41,572 nt of DNA, taken from contig JAFURE010000021.1 in NCBI GenBank assembly GCA_017471985.1, positions 1 to 41,572 on the forward strand, given 5' to 3'. Below, in pieces: positions 23,347 to 31,608 of this stretch; position 1 is the first letter of the stretch; each line of letters begins with the position of its first letter. Origin of the DNA: Akkermansia sp. Its GTDB lineage: Bacteria > Verrucomicrobiota > Verrucomicrobiia > Verrucomicrobiales > Akkermansiaceae. The translations under genes and the position numbers were made by a program. The notes under the pieces are model-generated. The model made no database searches. It was given only the letters and a program-made list of their open reading frames with translations, and was not told the DNA's origin.

Positions 23347-23563
23347 GGGATGTCGGGGCAGGGGTGGCGTGTTCGATATGGGCGAGCCTTGCATCCATAC
23401 TACGCAGTACATCGACGGTATGGGCGGCAGTTGTGGCCTGGGTACAGGCAAGCTGACGGAAATCGTTGTACACGAAGCACATCAGGCAGAACCCGCCGAA
23501 GGTGACAATCTCACGCGTGTAATCGCGGAGCAAGCTTAAGTAATCTCTGAATGGTTTGCACAT
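23336..23563 (-). CDS. Small one-TM protein, holin- or spanin-like
   Basis: 75 residues from the Met in MCKPFRDYLSLL; an ATG at 23599 would add 12 residues that lie in a terminator hairpin, so the shorter form is preferred. A basic N-terminus (FRDYLSLLRDYTRE) is followed by one hydrophobic segment (IVTFGGFCLMCFVYN) and a soluble, helical, Gln/Ala/His-rich tail. The 11-bp overlap with the M15 peptidase gene shows tight coupling. Size, single TM and position match a holin or regulator of endolysin release, but the sequence alone does not prove it. Confidence 0.6.
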   Translation of the reverse strand: MCKPFRDYLSLLRDYTREIVTFGGFCLMCFVYNDFRQLACTQATTAAHTVDVLRSMDARLAHIEHATPAPTSHEK

Positions 23564-23582
23564 GCCATTCTTATAAAGCAGG

Positions 23583-23615
23583 AAGCCCCGTCTGCGCAAT
23601 GCAGAAACGGGGCTT
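23583..23615 (-). terminator. Hairpin terminator after the repeat lipoprotein gene
   Basis: Stem AAGCCCCGTCTGC/GCAG-A-ACGGGGCTT (23583-23595 with 23601-23615, one bulged A). Read on the minus strand it lies about 50 nt after the lipoprotein stop and before the one-TM gene. The T tract is weak. Confidence 0.6.
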
Positions 23616-23667
23616 CACCGTGAGTGTCAACCTCTTCAGGCTTGCAGGCCAGAGGGTTGGAGCTTTA

Positions 23668-24693
23668 TCAGAGGATATTGGCCGGAGCTGTGGACGGGGC
23701 CTCAGGTGCTGCGGGGGCCGGGGCCGGAGCAGGGGCTGTGGGAGCCGGAGCAGCAGCAGGAGTGGGAGCAGCAGGAGCGCCGGGGGCTGCGGGAGCTGCT
23801 GCCTTGGGATCGGGGGAGGCGTAGTACACCTCGCCGTCCAGACTGGCGCGGTAGCGACCGCCGGGCAGGATGGTAATGCCGATGGTCTTGCCGGTATAAT
23901 TGACGGGCGGAGTTACCTTGTAGCGGCGCAGCTCAGGGGCATCGGGCTTGTCGGGGTCACGAATCACCACCGTCAGCTGGCCCTGAATGGGACGAGCCTC
24001 GGAGGGCGGGGTACTCAGGTTGGCACCGGCGAACATATAGCCCACGGGGAATACGTTGTCGGAATCGTCGAATACCTCCACGAACAGGCGGCCTGTAGTG
24101 CCGTTAATCATCTGCACGGCATAATTGGCGGTAGAACCGGTTACCGGCTGCGGCTGAACCGGGCCCTGCGGGGCTGTCGGCTGAGCGGCATCGGGACTTA
24201 CACCCGTGACAGAGCCCATACCGGCGGGCTGGGGCTGAGCCGGTGTGGGATAGGCCGGAGCAACGGGAGCAGCGGGCTGTACAGCTACCAGCTGACCGGT
24301 CATGGGGTCAGTGGTGTACAGGGGCTGTGCGGGCTGCTGTACAAGGACGGGCTGGCCGGTCACGGGGTCAGTAGTATAAACCGGCTGAGGGGTAACGGCA
24401 GGCTGCTGTACGAGCACGGGCTGACCGGTCACAGGGTCAGTCGTATAGACAGGTTGTGCGGGCTGTACAGGCTGCTGGGGCAGATAGGCCTGCGGACTAT
24501 ATGTCTGCGGTGTGGTCGGCTGAGCATAACCGGCGGCTGTGGCTACCTGATTGGCAGCTGTCTGGACATAGGGGGTAGCCGCCTGGGTCTGCGGCTGCGT
24601 GGCCGGCTTTTGGTTCAGGGCCGGGAACTTCATCGGAGCGCAGGCGGAAAGAAGGAGAGCGCCGCCTGCAGCGAGTATGTAGGAGCTCTTCAT
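23668..24693 (-). CDS. Pro/Gln-rich lipoprotein with three tandem 20-residue repeats
   Basis: 341 residues. Type II signal peptide with lipobox LLSAC (Cys 18). Residues ~28-78 are Gln/Thr/Ala/Pro-rich. Residues 80-142 carry three near-identical repeats of QPVYTTDPVTGQPVLVQQPA, with the third more diverged. Residues ~190-290 form a folded domain (NYAVQMINGTTGRLFVEVFD, then GYMFAGANL and RPIQGQLTVVIRDPDKP) that looks beta-rich. The tail from ~295 is an Ala-Pro spacer. The layout suggests an outer-membrane or cell-surface anchor with stalk-like spacers. It is transcribed alone, divergent from pfp. Confidence 0.82.
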   Translation of the reverse strand: MKSSYILAAGGALLLSACAPMKFPALNQKPATQPQTQAATPYVQTAANQVATAAGYAQPTTPQTYSPQAYLPQQPVQPAQPVYTTDPVTGQPVLVQQPAVTPQPVYTTDPVTGQPVLVQQPAQPLYTTDPMTGQLVAVQPAAPVAPAYPTPAQPQPAGMGSVTGVSPDAAQPTAPQGPVQPQPVTGSTANYAVQMINGTTGRLFVEVFDDSDNVFPVGYMFAGANLSTPPSEARPIQGQLTVVIRDPDKPDAPELRRYKVTPPVNYTGKTIGITILPGGRYRASLDGEVYYASPDPKAAAPAAPGAPAAPTPAAAPAPTAPAPAPAPAAPEAPSTAPANIL

Positions 24694-24790
24694 GCGCCCA
24701 GCTTACCACATACTGTGTCATAATGCAAGTGTTTAATGCATTAAATTATAAAAAAATGATAAATATTTGCATCTATGGCGGATATTTTGC

Positions 24791-24819
24791 TTGTCAAGCG
24801 GCGATATATCGTGTAGAAT
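24791..24819 (+). promoter_or_regulatory. pfp promoter
   Basis: TTGTCA (24791-24796), 17-nt spacer, TAGAAT (24814-24819). Predicted leader is about 67 nt, without an obvious Shine-Dalgarno sequence near the ATG. Confidence 0.65.
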
Positions 24820-24892
24820 GTCGCGCCGGTTCGTTGGCTGGTGAAGTCGACGCAACGGTAGGAAATAATCCGTACATCACGTCATTTAAGTT

Positions 24893-26143
24893 ATGAAAGA
24901 ACTCAAAGGTGCATGCATTATCGGCCAGTCCGGCGGCCCCACCGCTGTGATTAACGCCAGCGTACTCGGCGCTGTGCAGATGGCTCTCAACTCTCCCCAG
25001 ATCACCCGCGTTCTGGGTGCCGCCCACGGTATTACGGGCGTGCTTAACGAACAGCTTTACGACATGGGTATGGAGGACCCCGCTGAGCTTGAGCTGCTCA
25101 AGTTCACTCCCTCTTCTGCCCTTGGTACCTGCCGCTACAAGATGAAGGACCCCGATGTGGATCCCACCGATTACGAGAAGATTCTCGAGACCTTCAAGAA
25201 GTTCGACGTGCGCTACTTCTTCTACAACGGTGGTAACGACTCCATGGACACCTGCAACAAGATTTCCAAGTTCATGCAGAAGTCCGGTTACGAGTGCCGC
25301 GTGATGGGTATCCCCAAGACCATCGACAACGACCTTTTCGGTACTGACCACTGCCCCGGTTTCGCCTCTGCCGCCAAGTACATCGCCACTTCCTGCATGG
25401 AGGTGCAGCACGATGCCTCCTGCTACGACACAGGCATGATCACCATTATCGAGGTGATGGGCCGCCACGCCGGTTGGCTTACCGCCGCCAGCGCTCTGGC
25501 AAACTACGCCGGTGCCGGTCCCGACCTCATCTACCTTCCCGAGGTTGACTTCGATATGGAGTCCTTCCTCAACGACGTAGAGAAGCGCTACAACGCCACC
25601 GGTAAGTGTATGGTAGTGGTTTCTGAGGGTATTCACGACGCCTACGGTCAGTTCATCTCTCAGGCCAAGACCAACAGCAACGACGGCTTCGGTCACGCTC
25701 AGCTGGGCGGCCTGGCCAACAAGCTGGCTGAGATTGTGCGTGAGCGTGTTCCCTCTGCCAAGGTGCGTGCCATCGAGCCCTCCCTGCTGCAGCGCTGCGC
25801 TACTCACCTCGCCTCCACCACCGACGCTCAGGAGGCTTACCTCGCCGGTAAGACCGCTGTGCAGGCTGCTGTGAACGGCGACACCGACAAGATGGTTGCC
25901 TTCGAGCGTAACGACCTGTACGGTCAGTACGTGTGCAACACCAAGCTCCTGCCCCTGGAGAGCGTTGCTAACTTCGAGCGCAAGGTTCCCCGCGAGTGGA
26001 TTAACGCCGCCGGTAACGGTATCGAGCGCGCCTTCATCGACTACGCTCTGCCCCTCATTCAGGGCGAGACCGGCATGAAGACCGTTCAGGCTCTGCCCCG
26101 CTTCGCCCGCCTGCGCAAGGTGCTGGCTAAGCCGAATTGCTAA
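24893..26143 (+). CDS. pfp: PPi-dependent 6-phosphofructokinase
   Basis: 416 residues. Phosphorylates fructose-6-phosphate with pyrophosphate, a reversible glycolytic step. The start has GQSGGPTAVINAS. The signature YNGGNDSMDT (about residues 112-121) has Asp where ATP enzymes have Gly, the mark of PPi use (GGDD/GGND), and PKTIDND (about 140-146) carries the matching Lys and the catalytic Asp. MGRHAGWLTA and VVVSEGIHD complete the substrate pocket. Its codon use is visibly more uniform (Gly GGT, Lys AAG, Asn AAC, Asp GAC) than that of its neighbours, which suggests high expression. It has its own promoter and terminator. Confidence 0.95.
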   Translation: MKELKGACIIGQSGGPTAVINASVLGAVQMALNSPQITRVLGAAHGITGVLNEQLYDMGMEDPAELELLKFTPSSALGTCRYKMKDPDVDPTDYEKILETFKKFDVRYFFYNGGNDSMDTCNKISKFMQKSGYECRVMGIPKTIDNDLFGTDHCPGFASAAKYIATSCMEVQHDASCYDTGMITIIEVMGRHAGWLTAASALANYAGAGPDLIYLPEVDFDMESFLNDVEKRYNATGKCMVVVSEGIHDAYGQFISQAKTNSNDGFGHAQLGGLANKLAEIVRERVPSAKVRAIEPSLLQRCATHLASTTDAQEAYLAGKTAVQAAVNGDTDKMVAFERNDLYGQYVCNTKLLPLESVANFERKVPREWINAAGNGIERAFIDYALPLIQGETGMKTVQALPRFARLRKVLAKPNC

Positions 26144-26164
26144 GCTCAGTTCAATATTACAAAA

Positions 26165-26207
26165 AATCCCGCATGCCGAAAGGTGTGCGGGATTCTTTAT
26201 TTGCTTT
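26165..26207 (+). terminator. Rho-independent terminator after pfp
   Basis: A 13-bp stem with one G-T pair (26165-26177 with 26182-26194) closed by a GAAA tetraloop, then CTTTATTTGCTTTT. It lies 21 bp after the pfp stop, in the gap to the convergent lipoprotein. Confidence 0.85.
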
Positions 26208-26220
26208 TCGAAACAGGAGG

Positions 26221-26805
26221 TTACATATGCACCACCTTGTCAAAGCGTTTCTGAATGTTGTATTTCTTATCGATGAGAGCCCAGAGGGTCTTGTGGAATG
26301 GGCGTGAATAGACTGACATGCTGCAATCTCCGGTCGGAACGCCGAATTCTGCAGCCGGGCAGATACTGAGGTTCAGGCGGTGAGTGCCGCTGCGTAGCTC
26401 GAGGCGTAACCAGTAATCGAGCGTTTCGCCGAAATCGGTTGCGGTGGTTTCTGCGGCCAGTTTTGAGAGTTCTGCTGCGGGCAGGGAACCCAGATTGACC
26501 CACTCGGCTTCGGCCGGGGCCGGGGATATGCACCATTCGAAAGAACCGTCGTCTTTTCGTTTGGCTGCACTGTACCACAGCTCGACGGGGGAATCCGCCT
26601 TCACAAAGGGTTCCAGAGCGTGTTGCAGCTCAATCTTTTCCTCTTTGCTCATGGGCCGGAACCTGGCCTCGCCTGCCATGAGCGGAGGTTGCTCGGCAGG
26701 GGCTGCAGGGGGGCGGTGATTGCAGGCACCGGCAGTCAACAGTACGGCCCCGCAGCTGAGCTGCAGAGCCGTACGCAGTACCTTTGTACAAAGTAAAGGG
26801 TACAT
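26221..26805 (-). CDS. Putative lipoprotein of unknown function
   Basis: 194 residues. The N-terminus (ALQLSCGAVLLTAGACNHRP) is a likely type II signal peptide, although the lipobox AGAC is imperfect. The mature part (ELWYSAAKRKDDGSFEWCIS; DFGETLDYWLRLELRSGTHR; DCSMSVYSRPFHKTLWALID) looks like a compact alpha/beta domain. No family is recognised. It follows GH84 by 6 bp, so it is in the HAD-GH84 operon and may assist or tether glycan processing. Confidence 0.7.
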   Translation of the reverse strand: MYPLLCTKVLRTALQLSCGAVLLTAGACNHRPPAAPAEQPPLMAGEARFRPMSKEEKIELQHALEPFVKADSPVELWYSAAKRKDDGSFEWCISPAPAEAEWVNLGSLPAAELSKLAAETTATDFGETLDYWLRLELRSGTHRLNLSICPAAEFGVPTGDCSMSVYSRPFHKTLWALIDKKYNIQKRFDKVVHM

Positions 26806-26811
26806 GTGAGT

Positions 26812-29670
26812 TTATTTATTATGCTCAAAGATAACCTCGTAGGTGTATTTACCCTCCTGCTGCGGGGCGGTCAGGTACACTCGGTTGCCGGTGGGCGGTG
26901 CAATGAAAACGCGGCGGTGCTCATCTTTCTCGATGGGGTCGGTGCCGTTCACATTGCACTCTGCCGTGCCTACTACTATAATTTTGTTGGTATTGGCGGG
27001 CAGGGGCAGGCTGAACTGCATGTTGGACTTGCCATTGTTGAAGAATGTGGTGAGGTCAGAGTCTGTCACCATGTCAGGGTTCAGGTCTGCCTGGTCTGCG
27101 GGCAGTCCCAAACGGAACAGGGTGAGTTTTATCTCCTTATCAGTACCGCCGGCGTGCAGCAGGCGTACAGCGGTAATGGGCTTGTCAGGCAGTTCCTCCT
27201 TCTCCAGGAACAGGCGGTTGTTCTCTGTCTTGCCCTTGACCATGGTGCGGGTGCCGTCTGCCAGGGTGAGAATGATTTCAGCCCAGCTGCTCAGCTCTGC
27301 GTTCTCCATGTTGATTTCCAGCCATTCGGGGGAAACCGAGGCCGGGATTTCGAGGTCGATATATTCACCGGGTTTCATGGTGAATACCTCCATGATGCGG
27401 TTCAGCCCGAGCGTCTTGTCGTCCTGATAGGCTCCGAACCCGGGAGCCTGAGCCAGATTATTGGTGACGTAGGGGGGCAGGGTGCGGTTGATGGTGAACT
27501 CGCAGATGGCGGCCCAGCGCTTCAGGGGCTCGATAATGCGGTAGCGCAGCATGCGGGTCTGTACGGGATTTTTCTCCAGATTGACCACGATGGTATTGCC
27601 ACCGACGGGGGCGCCGACGGGAGTCCAGTTCTTGCCGTCATCCGAGATTTCAAACTGGCCGCTCTTCATAATGTCACCCGGGCGGGGACCGCCGGTTACC
27701 ATAACAATGTTGCGTATGTCGGTGGGTTCGCCGAAGTTCAGGCAGTACCAGTCTCCGGATTTCTGGCGGCGGTCATTGGACCAGAAGGTGCGGGGATTGC
27801 CGTCAGACAGCATGTTCGTGTCGTTCAGTGCGGGGCCCCCATTAGTGGTGAAGGCGGGGCGTGGGTTGCTGCGGCCACCGATTTCAGCCATTATGGTGCT
27901 GTTCAGGTGGCGCAGGGTCGCCCGCATGGCAGGGGTCATGCAATACATGGCAACTTCTGTATCCTTCAGGTATTTGGTTCCCTGAGGGCTCCATTCATCG
28001 CGCTCGGTATTTTCCATGTCTGCATGGGTATTGACAGCCCGGAAGAATTGGTTCATGCGCTCTGTTTTGTCAGTAGCCAGCAGGGATTTCATGGCAGCGC
28101 AGCCGGCGCGCCCGGCGAGTATGAACTGCGTAATCCAGGGTGCGATATCCTGTTGCAGGGCTGAAATACCTTCTGCCTGCTGCAGCGTGACACCGGCTTG
28201 CTCTATGCGCTCAAACTCTGTCAGCAGTTTGGCGGCAGCCTCGGTGTCGGGTCTGTTATACATGAGCGATTGGGAGTATTTCGAGGCTGTGGGGAAGATA
28301 GCCACAGACTCCTCGCGGAAGTAGCCGTGACCATTGGGCAGCAGGTAGGAATTGTGGTCACAGAAGCACTGCATGGCCTCCTTACAGCCGGGGTACAGAC
28401 GTGCAATGCCGGCACGCCAGGACTTGTCGGAATCAAAGCCGGTAATATTCCACGTGTAGTCAGCCACGCCGAACAGACCCACTTTACTGGCTTCGGCATG
28501 CTCCATGGGGTTAGCCACAAAGCCGCTCATGGCTGTTTTCATTTCAGGTTCCGTGCCCAGCCCATAGGTGCGCCCCATGGAAATGCGGCTGCGTTTAAAG
28601 TCATTACAGGGCCAGTTCCACCATATGAAAGTGGGGCGTTTGACGTGTTCATTCACCCATTGCTGGCCGGAGAGTTTGATATCGTGAACCACAGTGTTGC
28701 CGGTCCACATCACAGGGATAGACTTATCGAGACCGTTACCGAGAGTCTGCAGGAACTTAGCGTTGGTCCAGGCTCTGTTGTAGCCTGTGGGGCACATGAT
28801 GAGGGTCTGGTTCACATCCGGGTGCTTGCGGATGAAGTTCTCGAGGATATAGTTGCAGAGCTGCACCTGACGCTCGGGACGCCCGATTTCGCCGCTCGAG
28901 TCGTCCACCAGCACGCCGAAGTCACGCACGCCCAAATCGTACATGAGCTGCAGCTTGTGGCACAGGCCATCGAGCTGGGTCTTGCCGCCGTTCTGCGCCC
29001 ATTTTACCGTGTTAGCCGGGTGAATAGCCCAGACAAATCGCACATGATTGCGGTGAGCGTGCTGCACGAGTCGGCGAATCTCCTCTGCTTTGTCGGCGGG
29101 GTAGGGTTCGTAGCAACCCAGACCGTGGTGGTAGGGGTCATCCTTGGGGGCGTAGATGTAGGTGTTGAGCTTGTTGCGACCGTAGAAGTCGAACTGCGAC
29201 TTGCGTGCCTCGAAGCTCCAGGGGGCGCCATAATAGCCCTCAACTGTGCCACGGAAGGGCAAATCCGGCCAGTCAATCACAGTACCCAGCGGTAGTTCGC
29301 CCAACATGGCAACATCGCGCAGCGGGGTATCGGGGAAGGGGTCACGCTGGGCGTTCTGAGCACCGTCCACGCCACTGAGCATTTGGCTGAGGGTCTGTTT
29401 GGCATAGTGCATACCCTCTGCACTGTTGGCCCATACGGTGAGCTTGCCGGGCGTTACCTCGAGGGCGTATGCTCCGGGATTGCCGGCGGGCAGCAGTTCC
29501 CACATGCCGCCGGTGCTGTCAGCCGTGCGCTGGTTGAGCACTACGGCAGTGACCTGCGTGTAGCTGTTCTGTAGATTGACCTGCTGGGGCTTGGGAAAAA
29601 TATCGGGAGCGGCTGTCACCAGCGTGGTGCTGCCAAGCACCAGACCGGCTATCAGTGTGTGTGTATTCAT
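26812..29670 (-). CDS. Secreted GH84 beta-N-acetylglucosaminidase with CBM32-like domain
   Basis: 952 residues. Hydrolyses terminal beta-linked GlcNAc from host glycans such as mucin O-glycans by substrate-assisted catalysis. Signal peptide MNTHTLIAGLVLGSTTLVTA. Residues ~22-150 are the GH20b-like N-terminal domain (DIFPKPQQV; YAKQTLSQML). The catalytic barrel (~150-450) begins RGTVEGYYGAPWS, then LNTYIYAPKDDPYH and FVWAIHPAN, and carries the catalytic Asp-Asp pair in FGVLVDDSSGEIG (about residue 253). A helical domain follows. Residues ~620-720 form an F5/8 type C (CBM32) module (LSDGNPRTFWSNDRRQKSGD, then GQFEISDDGKNWTPVG). The start overlaps the HAD gene stop by 4 bp (ATGA). The substrate is inferred from family. 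Confidence 0.93.
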   Translation of the reverse strand: MNTHTLIAGLVLGSTTLVTAAPDIFPKPQQVNLQNSYTQVTAVVLNQRTADSTGGMWELLPAGNPGAYALEVTPGKLTVWANSAEGMHYAKQTLSQMLSGVDGAQNAQRDPFPDTPLRDVAMLGELPLGTVIDWPDLPFRGTVEGYYGAPWSFEARKSQFDFYGRNKLNTYIYAPKDDPYHHGLGCYEPYPADKAEEIRRLVQHAHRNHVRFVWAIHPANTVKWAQNGGKTQLDGLCHKLQLMYDLGVRDFGVLVDDSSGEIGRPERQVQLCNYILENFIRKHPDVNQTLIMCPTGYNRAWTNAKFLQTLGNGLDKSIPVMWTGNTVVHDIKLSGQQWVNEHVKRPTFIWWNWPCNDFKRSRISMGRTYGLGTEPEMKTAMSGFVANPMEHAEASKVGLFGVADYTWNITGFDSDKSWRAGIARLYPGCKEAMQCFCDHNSYLLPNGHGYFREESVAIFPTASKYSQSLMYNRPDTEAAAKLLTEFERIEQAGVTLQQAEGISALQQDIAPWITQFILAGRAGCAAMKSLLATDKTERMNQFFRAVNTHADMENTERDEWSPQGTKYLKDTEVAMYCMTPAMRATLRHLNSTIMAEIGGRSNPRPAFTTNGGPALNDTNMLSDGNPRTFWSNDRRQKSGDWYCLNFGEPTDIRNIVMVTGGPRPGDIMKSGQFEISDDGKNWTPVGAPVGGNTIVVNLEKNPVQTRMLRYRIIEPLKRWAAICEFTINRTLPPYVTNNLAQAPGFGAYQDDKTLGLNRIMEVFTMKPGEYIDLEIPASVSPEWLEINMENAELSSWAEIILTLADGTRTMVKGKTENNRLFLEKEELPDKPITAVRLLHAGGTDKEIKLTLFRLGLPADQADLNPDMVTDSDLTTFFNNGKSNMQFSLPLPANTNKIIVVGTAECNVNGTDPIEKDEHRRVFIAPPTGNRVYLTAPQQEGKYTYEVIFEHNK

Positions 29671-30326
29671 GATGTCAGTTTGGTTAAAAGAGGTTCCAGT
29701 TCAGCAAAATCGGTTAATCTGTATTCCGGGTTCAGGGCCGTACATGCGCTCTGTTCTGCCGTGGCATCGCTGCCCCAGGCGGCATTGATGATGGCGACAC
29801 CCACGCTGTGGCTCAGGGCAATGTCGCTGGGGGCATCGCCCACGTAAATGATTTCTTCCGGCCCGAGTTGCCAGGCTTCCATGGCACGTTTCAGATTGTC
29901 GGCCTTGCAGTTGTAGTAAGGGTCGCCGTAGAGCTGCAGGTCAAATACACCCTGCATTCCGTATTTCTGCACCGTGGGAACGGCGGTGTAGTGCTCCTTG
30001 CCGGTGAGCAGGGCGAGTTTGAGCCCTTTTTTCTTCAGGCTCCACAGCAGCTCCGTTGCTCCGGGGAAAGGGGCCGGGGCCAGTTCATCGTGCCGCTCGC
30101 AATAGACGCGCACAAAGGTATCAATCGGCAGCTGTGGGGAATCCGGGTTCATGCCCAGCAGTCCGCCGAGCACACCGCGGTCACTCAGGCCGAAGTAGCT
30201 CACCACTTCTTCTGCACTCGGGGTGCGCCCCGTCAGCTCCTGCACAGTGCCGCGGTACGCCTCGATACACAGCTGCAGCGTGTCGCCCAGCGTGCCGTCC
30301 ATGTCGAATATAATTCCCTTGAGCAT
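29667..30326 (-). CDS. HAD-superfamily phosphatase, phosphoglycolate phosphatase-like
   Basis: 219 residues. Motif I FDMDGTLGDT (residues 7-16) has both catalytic Asp. Motif II is LLTG (Thr), the motif III Lys is in NCKADNLKRA, and motif IV is VGDAPSDIA. The helical cap after motif I is of the Gph/PgmB type. The likely reaction is dephosphorylation of a small phosphate ester or sugar phosphate; the substrate is unknown. It is the first gene of the HAD-GH84-lipoprotein operon, which hints at a sugar phosphate, but HAD substrates are hard to predict. A TTGCCA-17-TAGAGT promoter precedes it. Confidence 0.9.
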   Translation of the reverse strand: MLKGIIFDMDGTLGDTLQLCIEAYRGTVQELTGRTPSAEEVVSYFGLSDRGVLGGLLGMNPDSPQLPIDTFVRVYCERHDELAPAPFPGATELLWSLKKKGLKLALLTGKEHYTAVPTVQKYGMQGVFDLQLYGDPYYNCKADNLKRAMEAWQLGPEEIIYVGDAPSDIALSHSVGVAIINAAWGSDATAEQSACTALNPEYRLTDFAELEPLLTKLTS

Positions 30327-30341
30327 AGATGATGATGGTAT

Positions 30342-30370
30342 ACTCTACCAGAATGGCAGCTATTTGGCAA
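30342..30370 (-). promoter_or_regulatory. Promoter of the HAD-GH84-lipoprotein operon
   Basis: Minus strand TTGCCA (30370-30365), 17-nt spacer, TAGAGT (30347-30342), 15 nt before the ATG. Confidence 0.6.
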
Positions 30371-30464
30371 GCTGCAAGTTCGACAACAGGCATAGGAAAT
30401 TTCGCTATTTGTTTATCCTGTGCCGGTTCAGTAATCTAAACTCTCGGGAGAAAGTGGCCGGGAA

Positions 30465-30932
30465 TCAACTTCCGGACTTCAGCAGTTCGGCCACCTGTTG
30501 CTGAAGTTTACGCCACTCGGGTTTTAGTTCTTCCGGGTTCATCTTCAGCAGCCATGAGGCCGAGAAACAGGTGAAGTCATAGCCATTGACATAGTAGACA
30601 CTCCCACTCGGGTGCAGGGGGTAAGCCAGAGTTTTGTTGACCTGCGCCACGAACAGACGCCCCTTGCTGTCGCGGGTGGCCTCCTCGGATTTTCCCTGAA
30701 TCATCAGTAGCACGACTGAGCCGGGGGCAATGTCGGTACCGATGCCGCCGAGTGCTTTGCCCACCACCAGAGTGGTGCCGACTTCGCCGTTGTTATTGTG
30801 ATAGGGCATGGTGGCGAACTCGGTTTCCTGTACCAGAACAACCGGGCTATCGGCGTTGAAAATGTGAGGTACAGCCTGTACGCTGCTCACGCCGAGCAGC
30901 AGGCCGATAATTGATGTCATCAGTTTTTTCAT
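30465..30932 (-). CDS. Secreted protein of unknown function
   Basis: 155 residues. Signal peptide MKKLMTSIIGLLLGVSSVQA. The mature part is beta-rich (VVLVQETEFATMPYHNNNGE, VGTTLVVGKALGGIGTDIAP) and ends in a helix (LKPEWRKLQQQVAELLKSG). No known family. It follows bioG by 14 bp and is probably the last gene of the addB-addA-bioG run, although its exported nature has no obvious link to DNA repair or biotin. Confidence 0.7.
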   Translation of the reverse strand: MKKLMTSIIGLLLGVSSVQAVPHIFNADSPVVLVQETEFATMPYHNNNGEVGTTLVVGKALGGIGTDIAPGSVVLLMIQGKSEEATRDSKGRLFVAQVNKTLAYPLHPSGSVYYVNGYDFTCFSASWLLKMNPEELKPEWRKLQQQVAELLKSGS

Positions 30933-30946
30933 GATATGTGTATATT

Positions 30947-31603
30947 TTATTTGATTTCATTGAGCACAATGCCGGCATCGGCAAAGGGGTAGTGGTAGCT
31001 GTCGAACTCCGTTCCCAGTCTCACGCTGCCCCAGTAATCACGCATGCGGGCCGGGGGGAAAATCTCATCCTTATCGGCGATGTAGGCACGGTGCCAGGTG
31101 AGGTGCGGGGCGGAGTGGGCCTTGGCGAGCTCGGCGAGGTTCATGAGTTCATCCACCTTGTCATCTGCCGAGCGGTCGGGGTAGGGGCCGGTGGGGATAT
31201 AGCGCCCATCTGCCGCGCTGCCTGTCGCGGCAAAGGCATTCTCACCGCCGTTGCGGGCAATGGTCTGCATGCTGCGCAGAACTACCTTCAGGCGCATGCC
31301 CCAGCGCGGGTCAACAGGGTAGGGGGTACCATTCAGGGCAATGGCCCGGTACAGGGGCAACTCGCGGCAGCTTTGCTCAGCAACCCACACACCGAATGAC
31401 CAGGCAAAGAGGTAAATGCGGCGATAGCGTGCAAAATCCGCCGCCTTCAAAACCTCGGGTTCGCCACTGTGATTGTGGCAGGCCAGTACGTCGCAGCCGG
31501 GCGGGTCGATGTGGCACACCGCATTCGGCGTGGCCGCCCAGCCAAGCATGAAGATAACTAAATCCTGATTTTCAGGTGATTGTTTAAGCCATTCTTTTTC
31601 CAT
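30947..31603 (-). CDS. bioG: Pimeloyl-ACP methyl ester esterase, BioG (DUF452) family
   Basis: 218 residues. The alpha/beta hydrolase fold of BioG type is shown by LGWAATPNAV near the start and the nucleophile elbow LFAWSFGVWVAE (about residues 66-77, Ser in AWSFG, the variant seen in this family), followed by AIALNGTPYPVD. The likely acid and His are in the C-terminal third (ADKDEIFPPARM; FDSYHYPF). BioG removes the methyl ester from pimeloyl-ACP to release it for biotin synthesis. It is 5 bp from addA, in a run with no other biotin gene, so bioC and the rest must lie elsewhere. No signal peptide. Confidence 0.85.
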   Translation of the reverse strand: MEKEWLKQSPENQDLVIFMLGWAATPNAVCHIDPPGCDVLACHNHSGEPEVLKAADFARYRRIYLFAWSFGVWVAEQSCRELPLYRAIALNGTPYPVDPRWGMRLKVVLRSMQTIARNGGENAFAATGSAADGRYIPTGPYPDRSADDKVDELMNLAELAKAHSAPHLTWHRAYIADKDEIFPPARMRDYWGSVRLGTEFDSYHYPFADAGIVLNEIK

Positions 31604-31608
31604 GGTAT

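Noticed and set aside
23347..23451. N-terminal extension of the M15 peptidase from an upstream start
   Set aside because: The extension is Pro-rich, overlaps the one-TM gene in another frame, and the peptidoglycan-binding domain begins right after the Met at 23346.
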